Source of the DNA: Actinomycetes bacterium
GTDB taxonomy: Bacteria > Actinomycetota > Acidimicrobiia > Acidimicrobiales > Acidimicrobilacustridaceae
Assembly: GCA_029782025.1 (NCBI GenBank)
Contig: JAKOVR010000209.1
Coordinates: forward strand, 1-64,000
Direction: 5' to 3'
DNA length: 64,000 nt
Shown here piece after piece: positions 15,887 to 24,741 of the stretch. Both the position numbers and the translations under genes were made by a program. The stretch's first letter is position 1; the number at the start of each line of letters is the position of its first letter. Below the pieces are notes generated by a model, which saw only the letters and a program-made list of their open reading frames with translations, ran no database searches and had not been told where the DNA came from.

Positions 15887-18616
15887 ATGACCCCAACCGC
15901 GACCAGCCCCGACGACCGGATCGGACCAGACCCGGCGACCCCCGACGGGCCCGGGCGCGCCCGCGGCCCCCACGGCACCTGGCCGCTCATCGGCCGCCGC
16001 GGCGAGCTGGGACGGATCGCCTCGGCCCTGCGTCGGGAGCCCTCGAGCGGCGTGGCCCTCACGGGCGAGGCGGGGATGGGCAAGTCCCGGCTCGCCTCCG
16101 AGGCCCTCGACCTGGCCGAACAGATCGGCTTCACGGCACGGCGGGCCGTCGCTAGCCGCGCCGCCGCCGGCATCCCCCTCGGCGCCCTCGCCCCGTTCCT
16201 CCCGGTGATGCCGCCGGGCTCGGTGCAGGGCGACCTCCTGCGCTGGGCCGCCGCCACCATCGTCGGGGCCGTCGACGGCCCGCTGCTGCTCGCCATCGAC
16301 GACGCCCACCTCCTCGACGACGCGTCGGCCACCGTCGTCCAGCAGCTGGCCACCGAGGCGCAGGCCTTCGTGGTGCTGACCGTCCGCACCGGCGAGCCCT
16401 GCCCCGACGCCATCAGCGCGCTGTGGAAGACCGGCGGCGTCGACCGCATCGAGGTCGGCCCGCTCACCCTCCCCGAGATCGAGTCGATGCTGCAGCAGGT
16501 GCTGGGGCGCGCCATCGATGGGGGCACCATGCACGCCCTCTGGACGGCCAGCCACGGCAACCCCCTGTACCTCCGGGAGGCCGTCCTCGGGGCCATCGAC
16601 GACGGCACCCTGGTGGAGGCCGGCGACGTGTGGCGCCTCACCGGGCCGCTCGGCGCCAACCAGCGTTTGGCCGAGCTGGTGGAGGACCGCCTGGCCGGCC
16701 TGGCCCGCCGGGAACGGACCATCCTCGAGGTCCTCGCCGTCGGGGAGCCGCTGGGGCCCGACCTGCTGCGGGCCGCCGGGCTCGACGTGAGCGACACCGT
16801 GCTGTCGCGGCTCGAGGACCGCGGCCTGCTCACCGTGCGGCTCGACGGCAAGCGGCGGGTCGTGCGGCTGGCCCACCCCCTCCACGGCGAGGTGCTGCGC
16901 ACCCGCATGTCGAGCATCCGGTCCATCGAGGCCAACCGCGCGCTCGCCGACGCGGTGGAGGCGCTCGGGGCCCGCCGCCGGGAGGACGTGCTGCGGGTGG
17001 CGGTGTGGCGCCTCGACGGCGGCGGTGACCTCGACCCCGCCCTCATGCTCGAGGCCGCCCGCCGTGCCGCCTTCGCCCTCGACCACCCGTTGGCCGAGCG
17101 GCTGGCCCGCGCCGCCCGCGACGCCGGGGCCGGCATCGGGGCGGGCTTCGTGCTGGCCGAGGTGCTGATGCACCAGGGGAAGGTGGTCGAGGGCGACCGG
17201 GTGCTCGCCGCCCTCCAGAAGGAGGCCACCACCGACGAGGAGCGGGCGTTGGCGGGGATGTCGCGCAGCTCGCTCCAGTTCTGGGCCCTCGGCCTGGTCG
17301 ACGCCGCCCTCGAGGTGCTGACCGACGCCGAGGCGCAGGTCGCGCCGGGCGGGTGGCGCAACGAGCTCGTCGGCGTGCGGGCCGTCACCACCATGCTGGC
17401 CGGCCGCCCCCGCGACGCCATCGCGCTCGCCACGCCCATCGTCGAGGCCGACACCAGCCGCGCCCTGATCCAGGCGTCGATCGCGGCGGGGACGTCGCTC
17501 GCGATGGCCGGCCGCACCACCGACGCGCTGGCCGTGATCGACCGCGGGTTGGCCCAGCACGAGGCGCTGGGCGAGCAGACCATGCTGACCCGGCCCTACA
17601 TCCTCGAGAACGCCCGGGCCACGGCCCTGTTCGAGCGGGGCGACCTCCCCGGGGCCCTCGCCCTGGCGGACGACGGCTACCGCGCCAGCGTGGCCGGGCG
17701 AGACGCGGCCGCCCAGGCCTGGTTCGCCATGATCCTCGGCAAGGTGCACCTGATGACCGGCCACCTGACCACGGCCGACCGACTCTTCGCCGAGGGGGCC
17801 AACCTCTACGCCGACCTGCACCACATGGGACCGCGCCGCTGGTGCCTGTCGGGTCGGGTGATCGCCAACGCCTGGCTCGGACGGCCCCGGTTGGTCCGTT
17901 CAGTGATGGACGAGCTGGCGGCCACCCCGTCACCCATGCACTTCCTCGAGGGCGAGGTGTACCGGGCCCGGGCCTGGGCCGAGTGGTCGCACGGACAGCC
18001 GGAACGGGCCCGGGAGCTGCTGCGGGAAGGGGTGGCGTACGCCCGCGAGCAGGGCCTCGGGGCCCTGGTCCTGTCGGCGCTGCACGACCTGGCCCGGCTC
18101 GGCGCCGTGGCCGAGGCGGCCAAGGACATGGCCGAGGTGGCGGCCGACGTCGACGGGGACCTGGCCCCGTTGCGGGCGGCGTTCGCCGACGCCCTGCACC
18201 GCCAGGACGGCGACGACCTCGACCGGTGCGCGGTCGGGTTCGAGGCCATGGGCGCCCTGCTGCCCGCGGCCGAGGCCTCGGCCTACGCCGCCACCGCCCA
18301 CGTCCAGCGCCAGCGGCGCCGCCTCGCCGCCCTTTCCGAGCGCAACGCCAGCCGGCTGCTCGACGGGTGTGACCGCGTCCGGACCCCGGCGCTGGCCTCC
18401 CTCGGGCGATCCACCGACCTCACCGGCCGCCAGCTCGAGATCGCCCGCCTCGCCGCCAGCGGCCTGTCGAGCAAGACGATCGCCCAGCGCCTCGGCCTGT
18501 CGCCCCGGACGGTCGACAACCACCTGCAGCGGGTGTACCAGCGCCTCGGGGTGTCGAGCCGCGACGACCTGGTCGACGCCCTCGACGACGCCACCAGCGG
18601 TGGCGGCGGGATCTGA
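15887..18616 (+). CDS. LuxR-family regulator with AAA ATPase domain (LAL type)
   Basis: 909 aa. The ATPase begins with GRRGELGRIASAL, Walker A GEAGMGKS at 60-67 and Walker B LLLAIDDAH at about 133-141. The middle (about 350-820) is Ala/Leu-rich helical, like the TPR-like repeats of MalT/LAL regulators. The C-terminal HTH (about 845-905) reads LTGRQLEIARLAASGLSSK then LSPRTVDNHLQRVYQRLGV. These large regulators switch on target promoters when ATP and an inducer are bound. ATG15887 has AGGAG upstream and a conspicuous inverted repeat ahead. Target genes are unknown. Confidence 0.9.
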   Translation: MTPTATSPDDRIGPDPATPDGPGRARGPHGTWPLIGRRGELGRIASALRREPSSGVALTGEAGMGKSRLASEALDLAEQIGFTARRAVASRAAAGIPLGALAPFLPVMPPGSVQGDLLRWAAATIVGAVDGPLLLAIDDAHLLDDASATVVQQLATEAQAFVVLTVRTGEPCPDAISALWKTGGVDRIEVGPLTLPEIESMLQQVLGRAIDGGTMHALWTASHGNPLYLREAVLGAIDDGTLVEAGDVWRLTGPLGANQRLAELVEDRLAGLARRERTILEVLAVGEPLGPDLLRAAGLDVSDTVLSRLEDRGLLTVRLDGKRRVVRLAHPLHGEVLRTRMSSIRSIEANRALADAVEALGARRREDVLRVAVWRLDGGGDLDPALMLEAARRAAFALDHPLAERLARAARDAGAGIGAGFVLAEVLMHQGKVVEGDRVLAALQKEATTDEERALAGMSRSSLQFWALGLVDAALEVLTDAEAQVAPGGWRNELVGVRAVTTMLAGRPRDAIALATPIVEADTSRALIQASIAAGTSLAMAGRTTDALAVIDRGLAQHEALGEQTMLTRPYILENARATALFERGDLPGALALADDGYRASVAGRDAAAQAWFAMILGKVHLMTGHLTTADRLFAEGANLYADLHHMGPRRWCLSGRVIANAWLGRPRLVRSVMDELAATPSPMHFLEGEVYRARAWAEWSHGQPERARELLREGVAYAREQGLGALVLSALHDLARLGAVAEAAKDMAEVAADVDGDLAPLRAAFADALHRQDGDDLDRCAVGFEAMGALLPAAEASAYAATAHVQRQRRRLAALSERNASRLLDGCDRVRTPALASLGRSTDLTGRQLEIARLAASGLSSKTIAQRLGLSPRTVDNHLQRVYQRLGVSSRDDLVDALDDATSGGGGI

Positions 18617-18655
18617 CCGTCCCCGCCGCGATCGGGCCGGCCGGCCGGCCCCGGA

Positions 18656-18661
18656 TAGGGT
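18656..18661 (+). promoter_or_regulatory. -10 box TAGGGT, PEBP lipoprotein gene
   Basis: Ends 8 nt before GTG18670. Confidence 0.5.
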
Positions 18662-18669
18662 GACCCCCC

Positions 18670-19419
18670 GTGCCGGACCGCCGCCGCCCGCCCACCCCGC
18701 CATCCCGTCCCGCCCGCCGGCCCCGCCGCGCCCTCTCGCCGACCGTCGGGCTGGTGCTGGCGTGCGGCGTCGTGGCTGGCGTGCTGCTGGCCGCCTGCGG
18801 GAGCAGCGGACGGGACATGGCCAGCCCCAAGGCCGGCGTCACCGCCCCGCCCCGGGCCACGTCGTCGACGATCACGCAGACCTCGTACCGGCCGGCCCCG
18901 GTGCTGAGCTCCAGCGCCTTCCGGCCCGGCGAGGAGCTGCCCGAGCCGTTCCAGTGCGGGTCGACCGCACCGCCGCCGCTGACCTGGGGGTCGCTACCCA
19001 AGGGCACCGTGGAGGTGGCGCTGGCCATGTTCGCCCTCAAGCCCAGCGCCGAGGTGCATTGGCTCGTGGTCGGCATCCCGGCCAGCGTGAGCACCTACAC
19101 CGGCACCGATCCGCCTGGGGCCATGGCGCTGGCCAACAGCTTCGGCACCAACGGCTGGAGCGGGCCGTGCGTGCCCGAGGGCGAGACGCAGAGCTTCGAG
19201 TTCGAGGTGCTGGCCCTGCCCGCCCCCGCCCACATCAGCCCCGGCCAGACCCCGACCGGGGTGCTGCAGGAGCTCGAGACCCAGGCCGCCGACGGCCGGG
19301 GCTACCTGCCGGTCACCGTCCACCCGGGCGCCGCCGCCGGCACCGGCACCGGCGGCACGGCGCTCACCGGGGGCAGCGTGCTCAGCGGGGGCACCGCCGT
19401 CACGGGCGGCGCGGGCTGA
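18670..19419 (+). CDS. PEBP-like (YbhB/YbcL) lipoprotein
   Basis: 249 aa. Residues 1-43 form a long Arg/Pro N terminus and a hydrophobic helix ending VAGVLLAAC, a lipobox. The PEBP domain (about 75-215) shows PPLTWGSLPKGTVEVAL, VHWLVVGIPASV and TNGWSGPCVPEG. The family includes Raf-kinase-inhibitor-like small-ligand binders of unclear bacterial role. The tail is a Gly/Thr repeat (TALTGGSVLSGGTAVTGG). GTG start fits the TAGGGT box. Confidence 0.8.
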   Translation: MPDRRRPPTPPSRPARRPRRALSPTVGLVLACGVVAGVLLAACGSSGRDMASPKAGVTAPPRATSSTITQTSYRPAPVLSSSAFRPGEELPEPFQCGSTAPPPLTWGSLPKGTVEVALAMFALKPSAEVHWLVVGIPASVSTYTGTDPPGAMALANSFGTNGWSGPCVPEGETQSFEFEVLALPAPAHISPGQTPTGVLQELETQAADGRGYLPVTVHPGAAAGTGTGGTALTGGSVLSGGTAVTGGAG

Positions 19420-19434
19420 CGCCGCGACCGGCCC

Positions 19435-20547
19435 TCACCACGACGGCGGGGTGTCGGGCGGGTCGATGACCCACCCCCGCCGCCCGAGCCGCGGGGGGTG
19501 GATGCGCTCGACCCGGTCCGACGACCACGGCGTGGACGGCGCCCCCACCAGCTTGCACAGGGCGAGGAGGGGCAGGTCGTAGTTGACCCGCCAGCCGGCG
19601 AAGTCGCGCCAGGCCTGCTCCCGGTCGGCCACCAGGGCGATGCCCTGGGCCTCGAGCTCGCCGCACAGCAGCTCGAACTCCTGGCGGTGGATGGCGATGG
19701 GGGCGTTCGGGGCCGGCGCCTCGTCGACGGGCACGCCGAAGAACCGGCAGATCGAGCGCAGCGCCATCGAACCGGCCCGGATCATGACCGCGGCCTCGGG
19801 GCGCATGGGCTGGTCGAGCACGGCCAGGGTGATGGCGGCGGTGTCGAGCACGCACCCGGCGGCGGTGATCCAGGAGCTGTTCGGGCGCTGCGACCGGAAG
19901 AACACCAGCGCCGGGTGCGAGGTGTGGCTCTCCTCCAGCTCGGTGAACCAGTCCTCCCAGCCGGCCCAGTCCTGATGGATGTCGCCGAGCCACCCGATCC
20001 GGTGGAATCGCGACAGCATCTCGAGCGCGCTCGGCGGGCTGCCGGCCCGCACGTCGAGCTTCACCACCGCCGTCTCCCGCCGCGAGAACAGCGAGTAGAT
20101 GGTGGGCAGGAAGCTGATGAGCAGGGCGACCAGACCCAGGCCGATGAGCGCCTCCATGACCGACACCGCGGTGTCGACCGAGGCCTTCGGTGCGTGGAAG
20201 CCGAGGGTGGTGATGGCCGACCCGCTGAGCGAGAGGGCCGAGCGCCAGGTGCGCCCGCCCAGCGCCCAGAAGATCATGGCGAAGCCGATGATCGTGCCGG
20301 TGGCCCACGTGAGGGTGAGCAGGAGGAGGCTGGTCGGCGCGTAGCGGGCGAAGACCCGCTCCCGCCCCTCGGCCGACCGCTGTCCCTTGCTGATGAGCAC
20401 GTACACCGCCCGGGTCACCTTGTAGGTGACGGTGGTGAGGAAGGTCGACTCGCCCCGCGGCACCACCACGGTGCGGACGGCCGACCGCAGCACGGCCTGG
20501 ACGGTGAACAGCCCGAGCAGGCCGACGACGATGCGAGCGGCCAGCAC
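19435..20547 (-). CDS. Two-TM ion-channel-like membrane protein
   Basis: 370 aa. GTG20547 is chosen because the preceding gene stops at 20552 and the first residues are hydrophobic (VVGLLGLFTVQAVL). TM-like segments are at about 5-22, 72-98 (LLLLTLTWATGTIIGFAMIFWAL) and 125-155. Between the last two, SLSGSAITTLGFHAP occupies the place of a K-channel pore loop, with TTLGF rather than TVGYG. A 200-residue cytosolic C-terminal part follows. Ion selectivity is uncertain. It lies in a minus-strand run with the DUF480 gene, 4 nt apart. Confidence 0.6.
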   Translation of the reverse strand: MLAARIVVGLLGLFTVQAVLRSAVRTVVVPRGESTFLTTVTYKVTRAVYVLISKGQRSAEGRERVFARYAPTSLLLLTLTWATGTIIGFAMIFWALGGRTWRSALSLSGSAITTLGFHAPKASVDTAVSVMEALIGLGLVALLISFLPTIYSLFSRRETAVVKLDVRAGSPPSALEMLSRFHRIGWLGDIHQDWAGWEDWFTELEESHTSHPALVFFRSQRPNSSWITAAGCVLDTAAITLAVLDQPMRPEAAVMIRAGSMALRSICRFFGVPVDEAPAPNAPIAIHRQEFELLCGELEAQGIALVADREQAWRDFAGWRVNYDLPLLALCKLVGAPSTPWSSDRVERIHPPRLGRRGWVIDPPDTPPSW

Positions 20548-20551
20548 CGGC

Positions 20552-21229
20552 TCAGCTCCAGAGGTCGCGCACGGCGGCGAGGTCGGCCCGGAGCTCGACG
20601 ACCTCGGCCCGCAGCGCCGCCACCTCGGCTTCGAGCGCGGCGAGCCGGTCCGGGGCGGGGGCGGGGGCGGGGGCGGGGGCGGGGGCGCTAGCGGGGGCGG
20701 GCGGGGGCGCCGGGTCGGGCTCGCCGGTGGGCCCGGCCGCGCCGGCGAGGAGATGGATCCAGCGGGGGTCCTTCTGGCCCGGCTGGCGGGGCAGCAGCCG
20801 CACGAGCGGGTCGGGGCGGTCGGCCAGCGCATGGAGGACGGCTTCGACCTCGGCCAGCGACCCGAGGTCGGCTAGGCGGTCGAGCCGGCCCCGCACCTCG
20901 CCCACGGTCTGGGCCCCGCGCAGGAGGAGGACGGCCAGCACCGCCTCCTCGGCCGTCGAGAGGCCCCAGGCCTCGCCGAGGACGTGCCGGTACTTCGTGG
21001 CCCGGTTGCTGGTGCTGTAGACGTTGCGGGTGAGACCGAGCTCGCGCAGATGGGTCAGCGCCCCGTCGATCTCGGCCTCGCCGTAGTCGACGACCGGGTC
21101 GCGGTTGGTGCTCTGGTTGCAGGCGAGGCGCAGCGCGTTGAGGGTGAGCGGGTAGTTCTGCGGGGTGGCCTTCTCCTTCTCGAGGAGACAGCCGAGGACC
21201 CGCACCTCGACATCGGTGAAGGGATCCAC
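20552..21229 (-). CDS. DUF480 (YceH-like) winged-helix protein
   Basis: 225 aa. Residues 1-165 match the YceH family: EVRVLGCLLEKEKATPQNYP, then LNALRLACNQSTNRDPV and a second winged-helix-like half with LSTAEEAVLAVLLLRG. A Pro-Ala linker encoded by a run of GGGGGC hexamers (about 20655-20690) leads to a C-terminal coiled coil (RLAALEAEVAALRAEVVEL). The coiled coil is an addition also seen in other homologues. Function of the family is not established. The hexamer run is prone to length change. Confidence 0.8.
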   Translation of the reverse strand: MDPFTDVEVRVLGCLLEKEKATPQNYPLTLNALRLACNQSTNRDPVVDYGEAEIDGALTHLRELGLTRNVYSTSNRATKYRHVLGEAWGLSTAEEAVLAVLLLRGAQTVGEVRGRLDRLADLGSLAEVEAVLHALADRPDPLVRLLPRQPGQKDPRWIHLLAGAAGPTGEPDPAPPPAPASAPAPAPAPAPAPDRLAALEAEVAALRAEVVELRADLAAVRDLWS

Positions 21230-21245
21230 GCCAGCGCCGTGCGGA

Positions 21246-21899
21246 TCAGCCGTCGGCCGGCTCGGTCGGCTCGTCGACCGGCTCCTCGGCGGGCTCCTCG
21301 GCGGGCGCTTCCGCGTCGTTCCCTTCCGCGTCGTCGTTCCCTTCCGCTTCGTCGGCGTCGTCGGCGTCGTCGGCCGCGTCGGCCACCGGGGCGGCGTCGC
21401 CCCGCTTGGCCGCGTCGAGCGCGGCCAGCGCCTCCCGGTAGGCCGCCTCGGCGGCCGCCTTCTCCTCGGCCGATCCCTTGCCGGCCTCGAGGGCCCGCAC
21501 CCGGGCCGCCGCTTCGTCCTTGACCGCTTCGGCCTTCTTCACCGCCCGCTCGGTGGCGGCGACGGCCTCGGCCGCGTCCTGGTAGGCGTTGAACCGGGCC
21601 AGCTCGGCCTCCTGCTCGGGCGTGAGCCGCGGCGCGCTCAGCGCCGGCCCCGACAGCGACGGCCGCGGCGTGGCCTTGCTCTTCGGCGCCCCCGACGACA
21701 CCACCGCCGAAGCGGGCGTGGGCGGCGCCACCGCCGGCGCCGCATCCTCGGTCGGCGCCGCGTCCTCGGTCGGCGCCGCATCCTCGGTCGGCGCCGCGTC
21801 CTCGGTCGGCGCCGCGTCCTCGGTCGGCGCGTCCGCCGCGGGCTCGGCGGGGGCGGCGGGGGCGGGCTCGTCGACGGTTGGCTCAGGATCGGTGGTCAC
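21246..21899 (-). CDS. Acidic repeat/coiled-coil protein, 217 aa
   Basis: Not recognised. Residues 1-60 are Pro/Ala/Glu-rich with five perfect TEDAAP repeats. Residues 95-165 are a helical Ala/Glu/Lys segment (LARFNAYQDAAEAVAATERA), likely coiled coil. The end is strongly acidic (DDADDADEAEGNDDAEG). No signal peptide or TM. GTG21899 has AAGGA upstream. Ala/Glu/Pro composition follows local GC but low complexity makes homology searches unreliable. Confidence 0.55.
   Translation of the reverse strand: MTTDPEPTVDEPAPAAPAEPAADAPTEDAAPTEDAAPTEDAAPTEDAAPTEDAAPAVAPPTPASAVVSSGAPKSKATPRPSLSGPALSAPRLTPEQEAELARFNAYQDAAEAVAATERAVKKAEAVKDEAAARVRALEAGKGSAEEKAAAEAAYREALAALDAAKRGDAAPVADAADDADDADEAEGNDDAEGNDAEAPAEEPAEEPVDEPTEPADG
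21741..21830. repeat. Five 18-bp tandem repeats encoding TEDAAP
   Basis: Five 18-bp units differ only at a single position (GCATCC or GCGTCC). They sit in the N-terminal part of the acidic protein. Confidence 0.85.
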
Positions 21900-21962
21900 G
21901 GCGCCATCCTTGCAAACGCGGCCCGGCGCCGACGAAGCGAGGGCCCCGACACCGCGGCCCGA

Positions 21963-22493
21963 TCAGCCGTCGGCCGGCTTCTTGTCCGGTCGCCAGAACC
22001 CGGCGAGGAGGGCCAGGCCGCCGCCGATGCCGGCGACGGCGCTGATGGCGAGGCCGGTGGTGCCGTGGAGGGAGACGCCGGCCACGGCGTAGCCGAGCGC
22101 CTTGTCGACCGACCAGTCGCCGGCACCCAGGCCTCCCAGCGCCACGCTGGCCACAGCGAGGTTGAGGACGTACTCGTAGCCCTCGCCGGGCCGGAAGATG
22201 AAGAACCCGTTGGGCCGGTGGTTGATGACGAAGGCCACCGTCATGACGCCGGCCACCCCGGCCGCGGCCAGCGGGGTGAAGGCACCGGCGATGAGCATGG
22301 CGCCGGCGCCGAGCTCCACCAGGCTGGCCAGCCAGGCGTGCAGGATGCCCGGCTTCATGCCGAGGCTGCCGAACCAGCGGGCCGTCCCCTCGATCTTCCC
22401 GCCGCCCCAGATGTGGTTGTAGCCGTGGAGGATCACCGTGATCCCGATCACGGTGCGCAGCAGCAACAACCCCAGGTTCATCCCGGCGTCCAT
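21963..22493 (-). CDS. DoxX-family membrane protein
   Basis: 176 aa with four hydrophobic helices (about 7-22, 55-75, 78-92, 145-165). LRTVIGITVILHGYNHIWGGG and AWLASLVELGAGAMLIAGAFTPLAA are characteristic of DoxX/SURF4-like proteins. The loop HRPNGFFIFRPGEGYEYVL is also typical. Members are linked to redox functions at the membrane in actinobacteria. ATG22493 is preceded by GGAGG and, further up, by a TAGGCT box. Confidence 0.8.
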   Translation of the reverse strand: MDAGMNLGLLLLRTVIGITVILHGYNHIWGGGKIEGTARWFGSLGMKPGILHAWLASLVELGAGAMLIAGAFTPLAAAGVAGVMTVAFVINHRPNGFFIFRPGEGYEYVLNLAVASVALGGLGAGDWSVDKALGYAVAGVSLHGTTGLAISAVAGIGGGLALLAGFWRPDKKPADG

Positions 22494-22523
22494 CCTCGAC
22501 CTCCACGTCCGGCGGGCAGTTGC

Positions 22524-22529
22524 AGCCTA
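22524..22529 (-). promoter_or_regulatory. -10 box TAGGCT, DoxX gene
   Basis: Lies about 30 nt before ATG22493, leaving a short leader that contains GGAGG. This gene is therefore leadered, unlike most neighbours. Confidence 0.45.
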
Positions 22530-22575
22530 CGGGCCGCCGCTCCGGTAGAACGAGTTCTCGCCGGCGACCGGCGGA

Positions 22576-23097
22576 TCAGGCCGGGAGCTGGCTGCGTCCG
22601 CCCGTGCCCCACCAGCTCGCCGTGAGCTTCAGGCCGGCCACCGAGGCCCGGGGGACGAGCTGCTCGAAGCTGCGCCGGTACCCGGTGTGGGCGATCCACC
22701 AGCGACCGTCGTCGTCCCGCTCGTAGCGGTCCTCGTAGAACCCGGCCCCGTGGACGATGAGGTCCCACTCGCCGATGATCACCGTGTCGTCGAAGGCCCA
22801 GATGCCCTCGGCGGTGGTCGGCGAGGTGAGCGCGATCTCGGGGTGGTGACAGCGGTGGCTCGACAGGAAGTCCTCCCGGCCCATGCCCTTCTGGAGGAAG
22901 GCCAGCACGGCGTCGAGACCGTCGCAGGGGTAGGCACCGCCGCCATAGCTGGCGGTGACGTCCGGTCGCAGCACCTCGGCCATGCGGTCCCACTGCTTCT
23001 GGTCGAGGAACCGGAGGTAGCGGTACTTGACCTGGCGGATGGCTTCGAGGGCGAGGAGGTCGTCGATCGTGGTGGGCACGGTGGCGTCGGCGGGCAT
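22576..23097 (-). CDS. SnoaL-like/NTF2-fold protein
   Basis: 173 aa. The start IDDLLALEAIRQVKYRYLRFLD and WDRMAEVLRPDVTASYGGG match the SnoaL_4-type cone fold used by ring hydroxylases' small subunits, dehydratases and isomerases. SHRCHHPEIALTSPTTAEGIWAF carries His residues found at the active pocket of related enzymes. WWIAHTGYRRSFEQL is near the end. Substrate unknown; steroid or aromatic degradation is possible given the thiolase and P450 in the window. Confidence 0.75.
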   Translation of the reverse strand: MPADATVPTTIDDLLALEAIRQVKYRYLRFLDQKQWDRMAEVLRPDVTASYGGGAYPCDGLDAVLAFLQKGMGREDFLSSHRCHHPEIALTSPTTAEGIWAFDDTVIIGEWDLIVHGAGFYEDRYERDDDGRWWIAHTGYRRSFEQLVPRASVAGLKLTASWWGTGGRSQLPA

Positions 23098-23104
23098 GGT
23101 CGGG

Positions 23105-23110
23105 ACCGTA
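23105..23110 (-). promoter_or_regulatory. -10 box TACGGT, SnoaL-like gene
   Basis: Ends 7 nt before ATG23097, in the 34-nt gap behind the small upstream gene. Confidence 0.4.
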
Positions 23111-23131
23111 GCGCCGGCCCCGACCGTGCGC

Positions 23132-23314
23132 TCACGACTCGGCGTTGGCCGCGGCCGGGGCCTCCTCCGGCTCGGCGAAGAGCACGTCGGAGCTCCAGGC
23201 TGACAGCGGCTCCGGTTCGGCCGGTTGGGTGAGGTCGATGCGGGACCCGCTGCGCAGGCTCTCCCGCCATGCGGCGTACCGGGCTTGGCGATCGCTGAAC
23301 GGACGGTCGGTCAT
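23132..23314 (-). CDS. Small acidic hypothetical protein, 60 aa
   Basis: Not recognised. ATG23314 is preceded by AGGGGGG, which decides the start over a longer frame reaching 23449. The product begins MTDRPFSDRQARYAAWRES and ends in an Ala/Glu-rich stretch. It precedes the SnoaL-like gene on the same strand and may be co-transcribed. Confidence 0.5.
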   Translation of the reverse strand: MTDRPFSDRQARYAAWRESLRSGSRIDLTQPAEPEPLSAWSSDVLFAEPEEAPAAANAES

Positions 23315-23469
23315 GGTGGGCGTCCCCCCTGACTCGTTCGGTGGACAGGTTGTGTGGCAGCCGCCTGTCGGTCTCCGGAAGGTGCAGAACCGGGTGGATG
23401 ACGTGGGCCATTCGGACCATCGACACCGAGGGCGGCGAACTGAAGTCATCCGTGGTGGATTCCCGGCTC

Positions 23470-23475
23470 TAGCGT
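23470..23475 (+). promoter_or_regulatory. -10 box TAGCGT, murT gene
   Basis: Ends 6 nt before GTG23482. Confidence 0.5.
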
Positions 23476-23481
23476 TGGGAC

Positions 23482-24741
23482 GTGGCCCCCTCCGCCCCGC
23501 TCCCCCTGCGCAGCCGTGCCGCCGTCGCGGCCGGGCGGGCCGTGGCCGGCGCGTCGAAGGTGGCGCGCCTCGGCACCGGCAGCGTCGTCGGCGGCAACGT
23601 GGCCCTGCGGCTCGACCCCGGGCTGCTGCGCCGCCTCACGGCGGGCCGGCGCATCGTGATCGTGTCGGGCACGAACGGCAAGACCACCACCACGGCGCTG
23701 CTCCGCGCCGCCCTCGCCACCGCCGGACCGGTCGCGTCCAACGCCCTCGGCGCCAACATGCCGCCCGGCATCGTGGCGGCGCTCGGGCGGGCCGAGCCGG
23801 GCGCGGCCGCCGCCCTCGAGGTCGACGAGCGGTGGGTGCCGGCGGTGCTGGAGGCCGTCGACTCGGCCACGCTGGTGCTGCTCAACCTCAGCCGCGACCA
23901 GCTCGACCGCAGCCACGAGGTCCGCAAGATCGCCGAGACCTGGCGCGCCGCCTGCGCCGCGCCGGCCGTGCAACGGGTGATCGCCAACGCCGACGACCCG
24001 CTCGTGGCGTGGGCGGCGGGGGACGCGGCCGAGGTGGTGTGGGTCGGCACCGGCGGGTGGTGGACGCTCGACGCCAGCGGGTGCCCGGCCTGCGGCGGGC
24101 GCATCGTCTTCGACGCCGACGGGTGGGCCTGCACGGCCTGCGGGTTCTCCCGGCCCGAGCCGTCCTGGGCCCTGGCGCCGGGCCACGAGGTCGTCGTCCA
24201 CGGCGAGGAGCGCATCGAGCTCGACCTGGGGCTGCCCGGGCGGGCCAACGCCGCCAACGCGGCGATGGTGCTGGCCGCGGCCGACGGCTACGGGATCGCC
24301 CCGGCCCATGCGCTGCCGGCCATGCGCACCGTGCAGAGCGTGGCCGGCCGCTACCGCACCGCGGACATCGACGGTGTGTCGGTGCGGATGCTGCTGGCCA
24401 AGAACCCGGCCGGCTGGCAGGAGGCCATCGACATGCTGGCGCCGCCGCCCCGCCCGGTGGTGGCCGCCATCAACGCCCGCATCGCCGACGGCCGCGATCC
24501 GTCGTGGCTGTGGGACGTGCCCTACGAGCGGCTGGCCGGGCGCTACGTCGTGGCCACCGGCGAGCGGCGCCACGACCTGGCCGTGCGCCTGCGCTACGCC
24601 CAGGTCGACCACGGCGTGGCCGAGTCGCTCGACGGGGCGGTGGCGATGGCCGCGGCCGAGGGCGACGACGACGCCGTCGACCTCATCGCCAACTACACCG
24701 CGTTCCAGGACTACCTCGACCAGGTGGGGCGGGAGCCGTGA
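23482..24741 (+). CDS. murT: Lipid II isoglutaminyl synthase, Mur-ligase subunit MurT
   Basis: 419 aa. The Mur ligase P-loop is IVSGTNGKTTTTALL (about residues 55-69). A four-Cys zinc ribbon follows (CPACGG...CTACGF, about 196-217), which separates MurT from MurC-F. The C-terminal domain (DUF1727) has PVVAAINARIADGRDPSWLWD. With GatD it amidates the alpha-carboxyl of D-Glu in lipid II at the cytosolic face of the membrane. GTG start fits TAGCGT. The stop overlaps the gatD start by 4 nt. Confidence 0.9.
   Translation: MAPSAPLPLRSRAAVAAGRAVAGASKVARLGTGSVVGGNVALRLDPGLLRRLTAGRRIVIVSGTNGKTTTTALLRAALATAGPVASNALGANMPPGIVAALGRAEPGAAAALEVDERWVPAVLEAVDSATLVLLNLSRDQLDRSHEVRKIAETWRAACAAPAVQRVIANADDPLVAWAAGDAAEVVWVGTGGWWTLDASGCPACGGRIVFDADGWACTACGFSRPEPSWALAPGHEVVVHGEERIELDLGLPGRANAANAAMVLAAADGYGIAPAHALPAMRTVQSVAGRYRTADIDGVSVRMLLAKNPAGWQEAIDMLAPPPRPVVAAINARIADGRDPSWLWDVPYERLAGRYVVATGERRHDLAVRLRYAQVDHGVAESLDGAVAMAAAEGDDDAVDLIANYTAFQDYLDQVGREP

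Noticed and set aside
15859-16155. 98-aa frame starting in the inverted repeat before the LuxR gene
   Set aside because: Out of frame with the regulator, no ribosome site, and composition like a shadow frame.
23315-23449. 45-residue N-terminal extension of the small acidic protein
   Set aside because: Cys/Arg/Pro-rich sequence without a ribosome site; AGGGGGG supports the shorter start at 23314.
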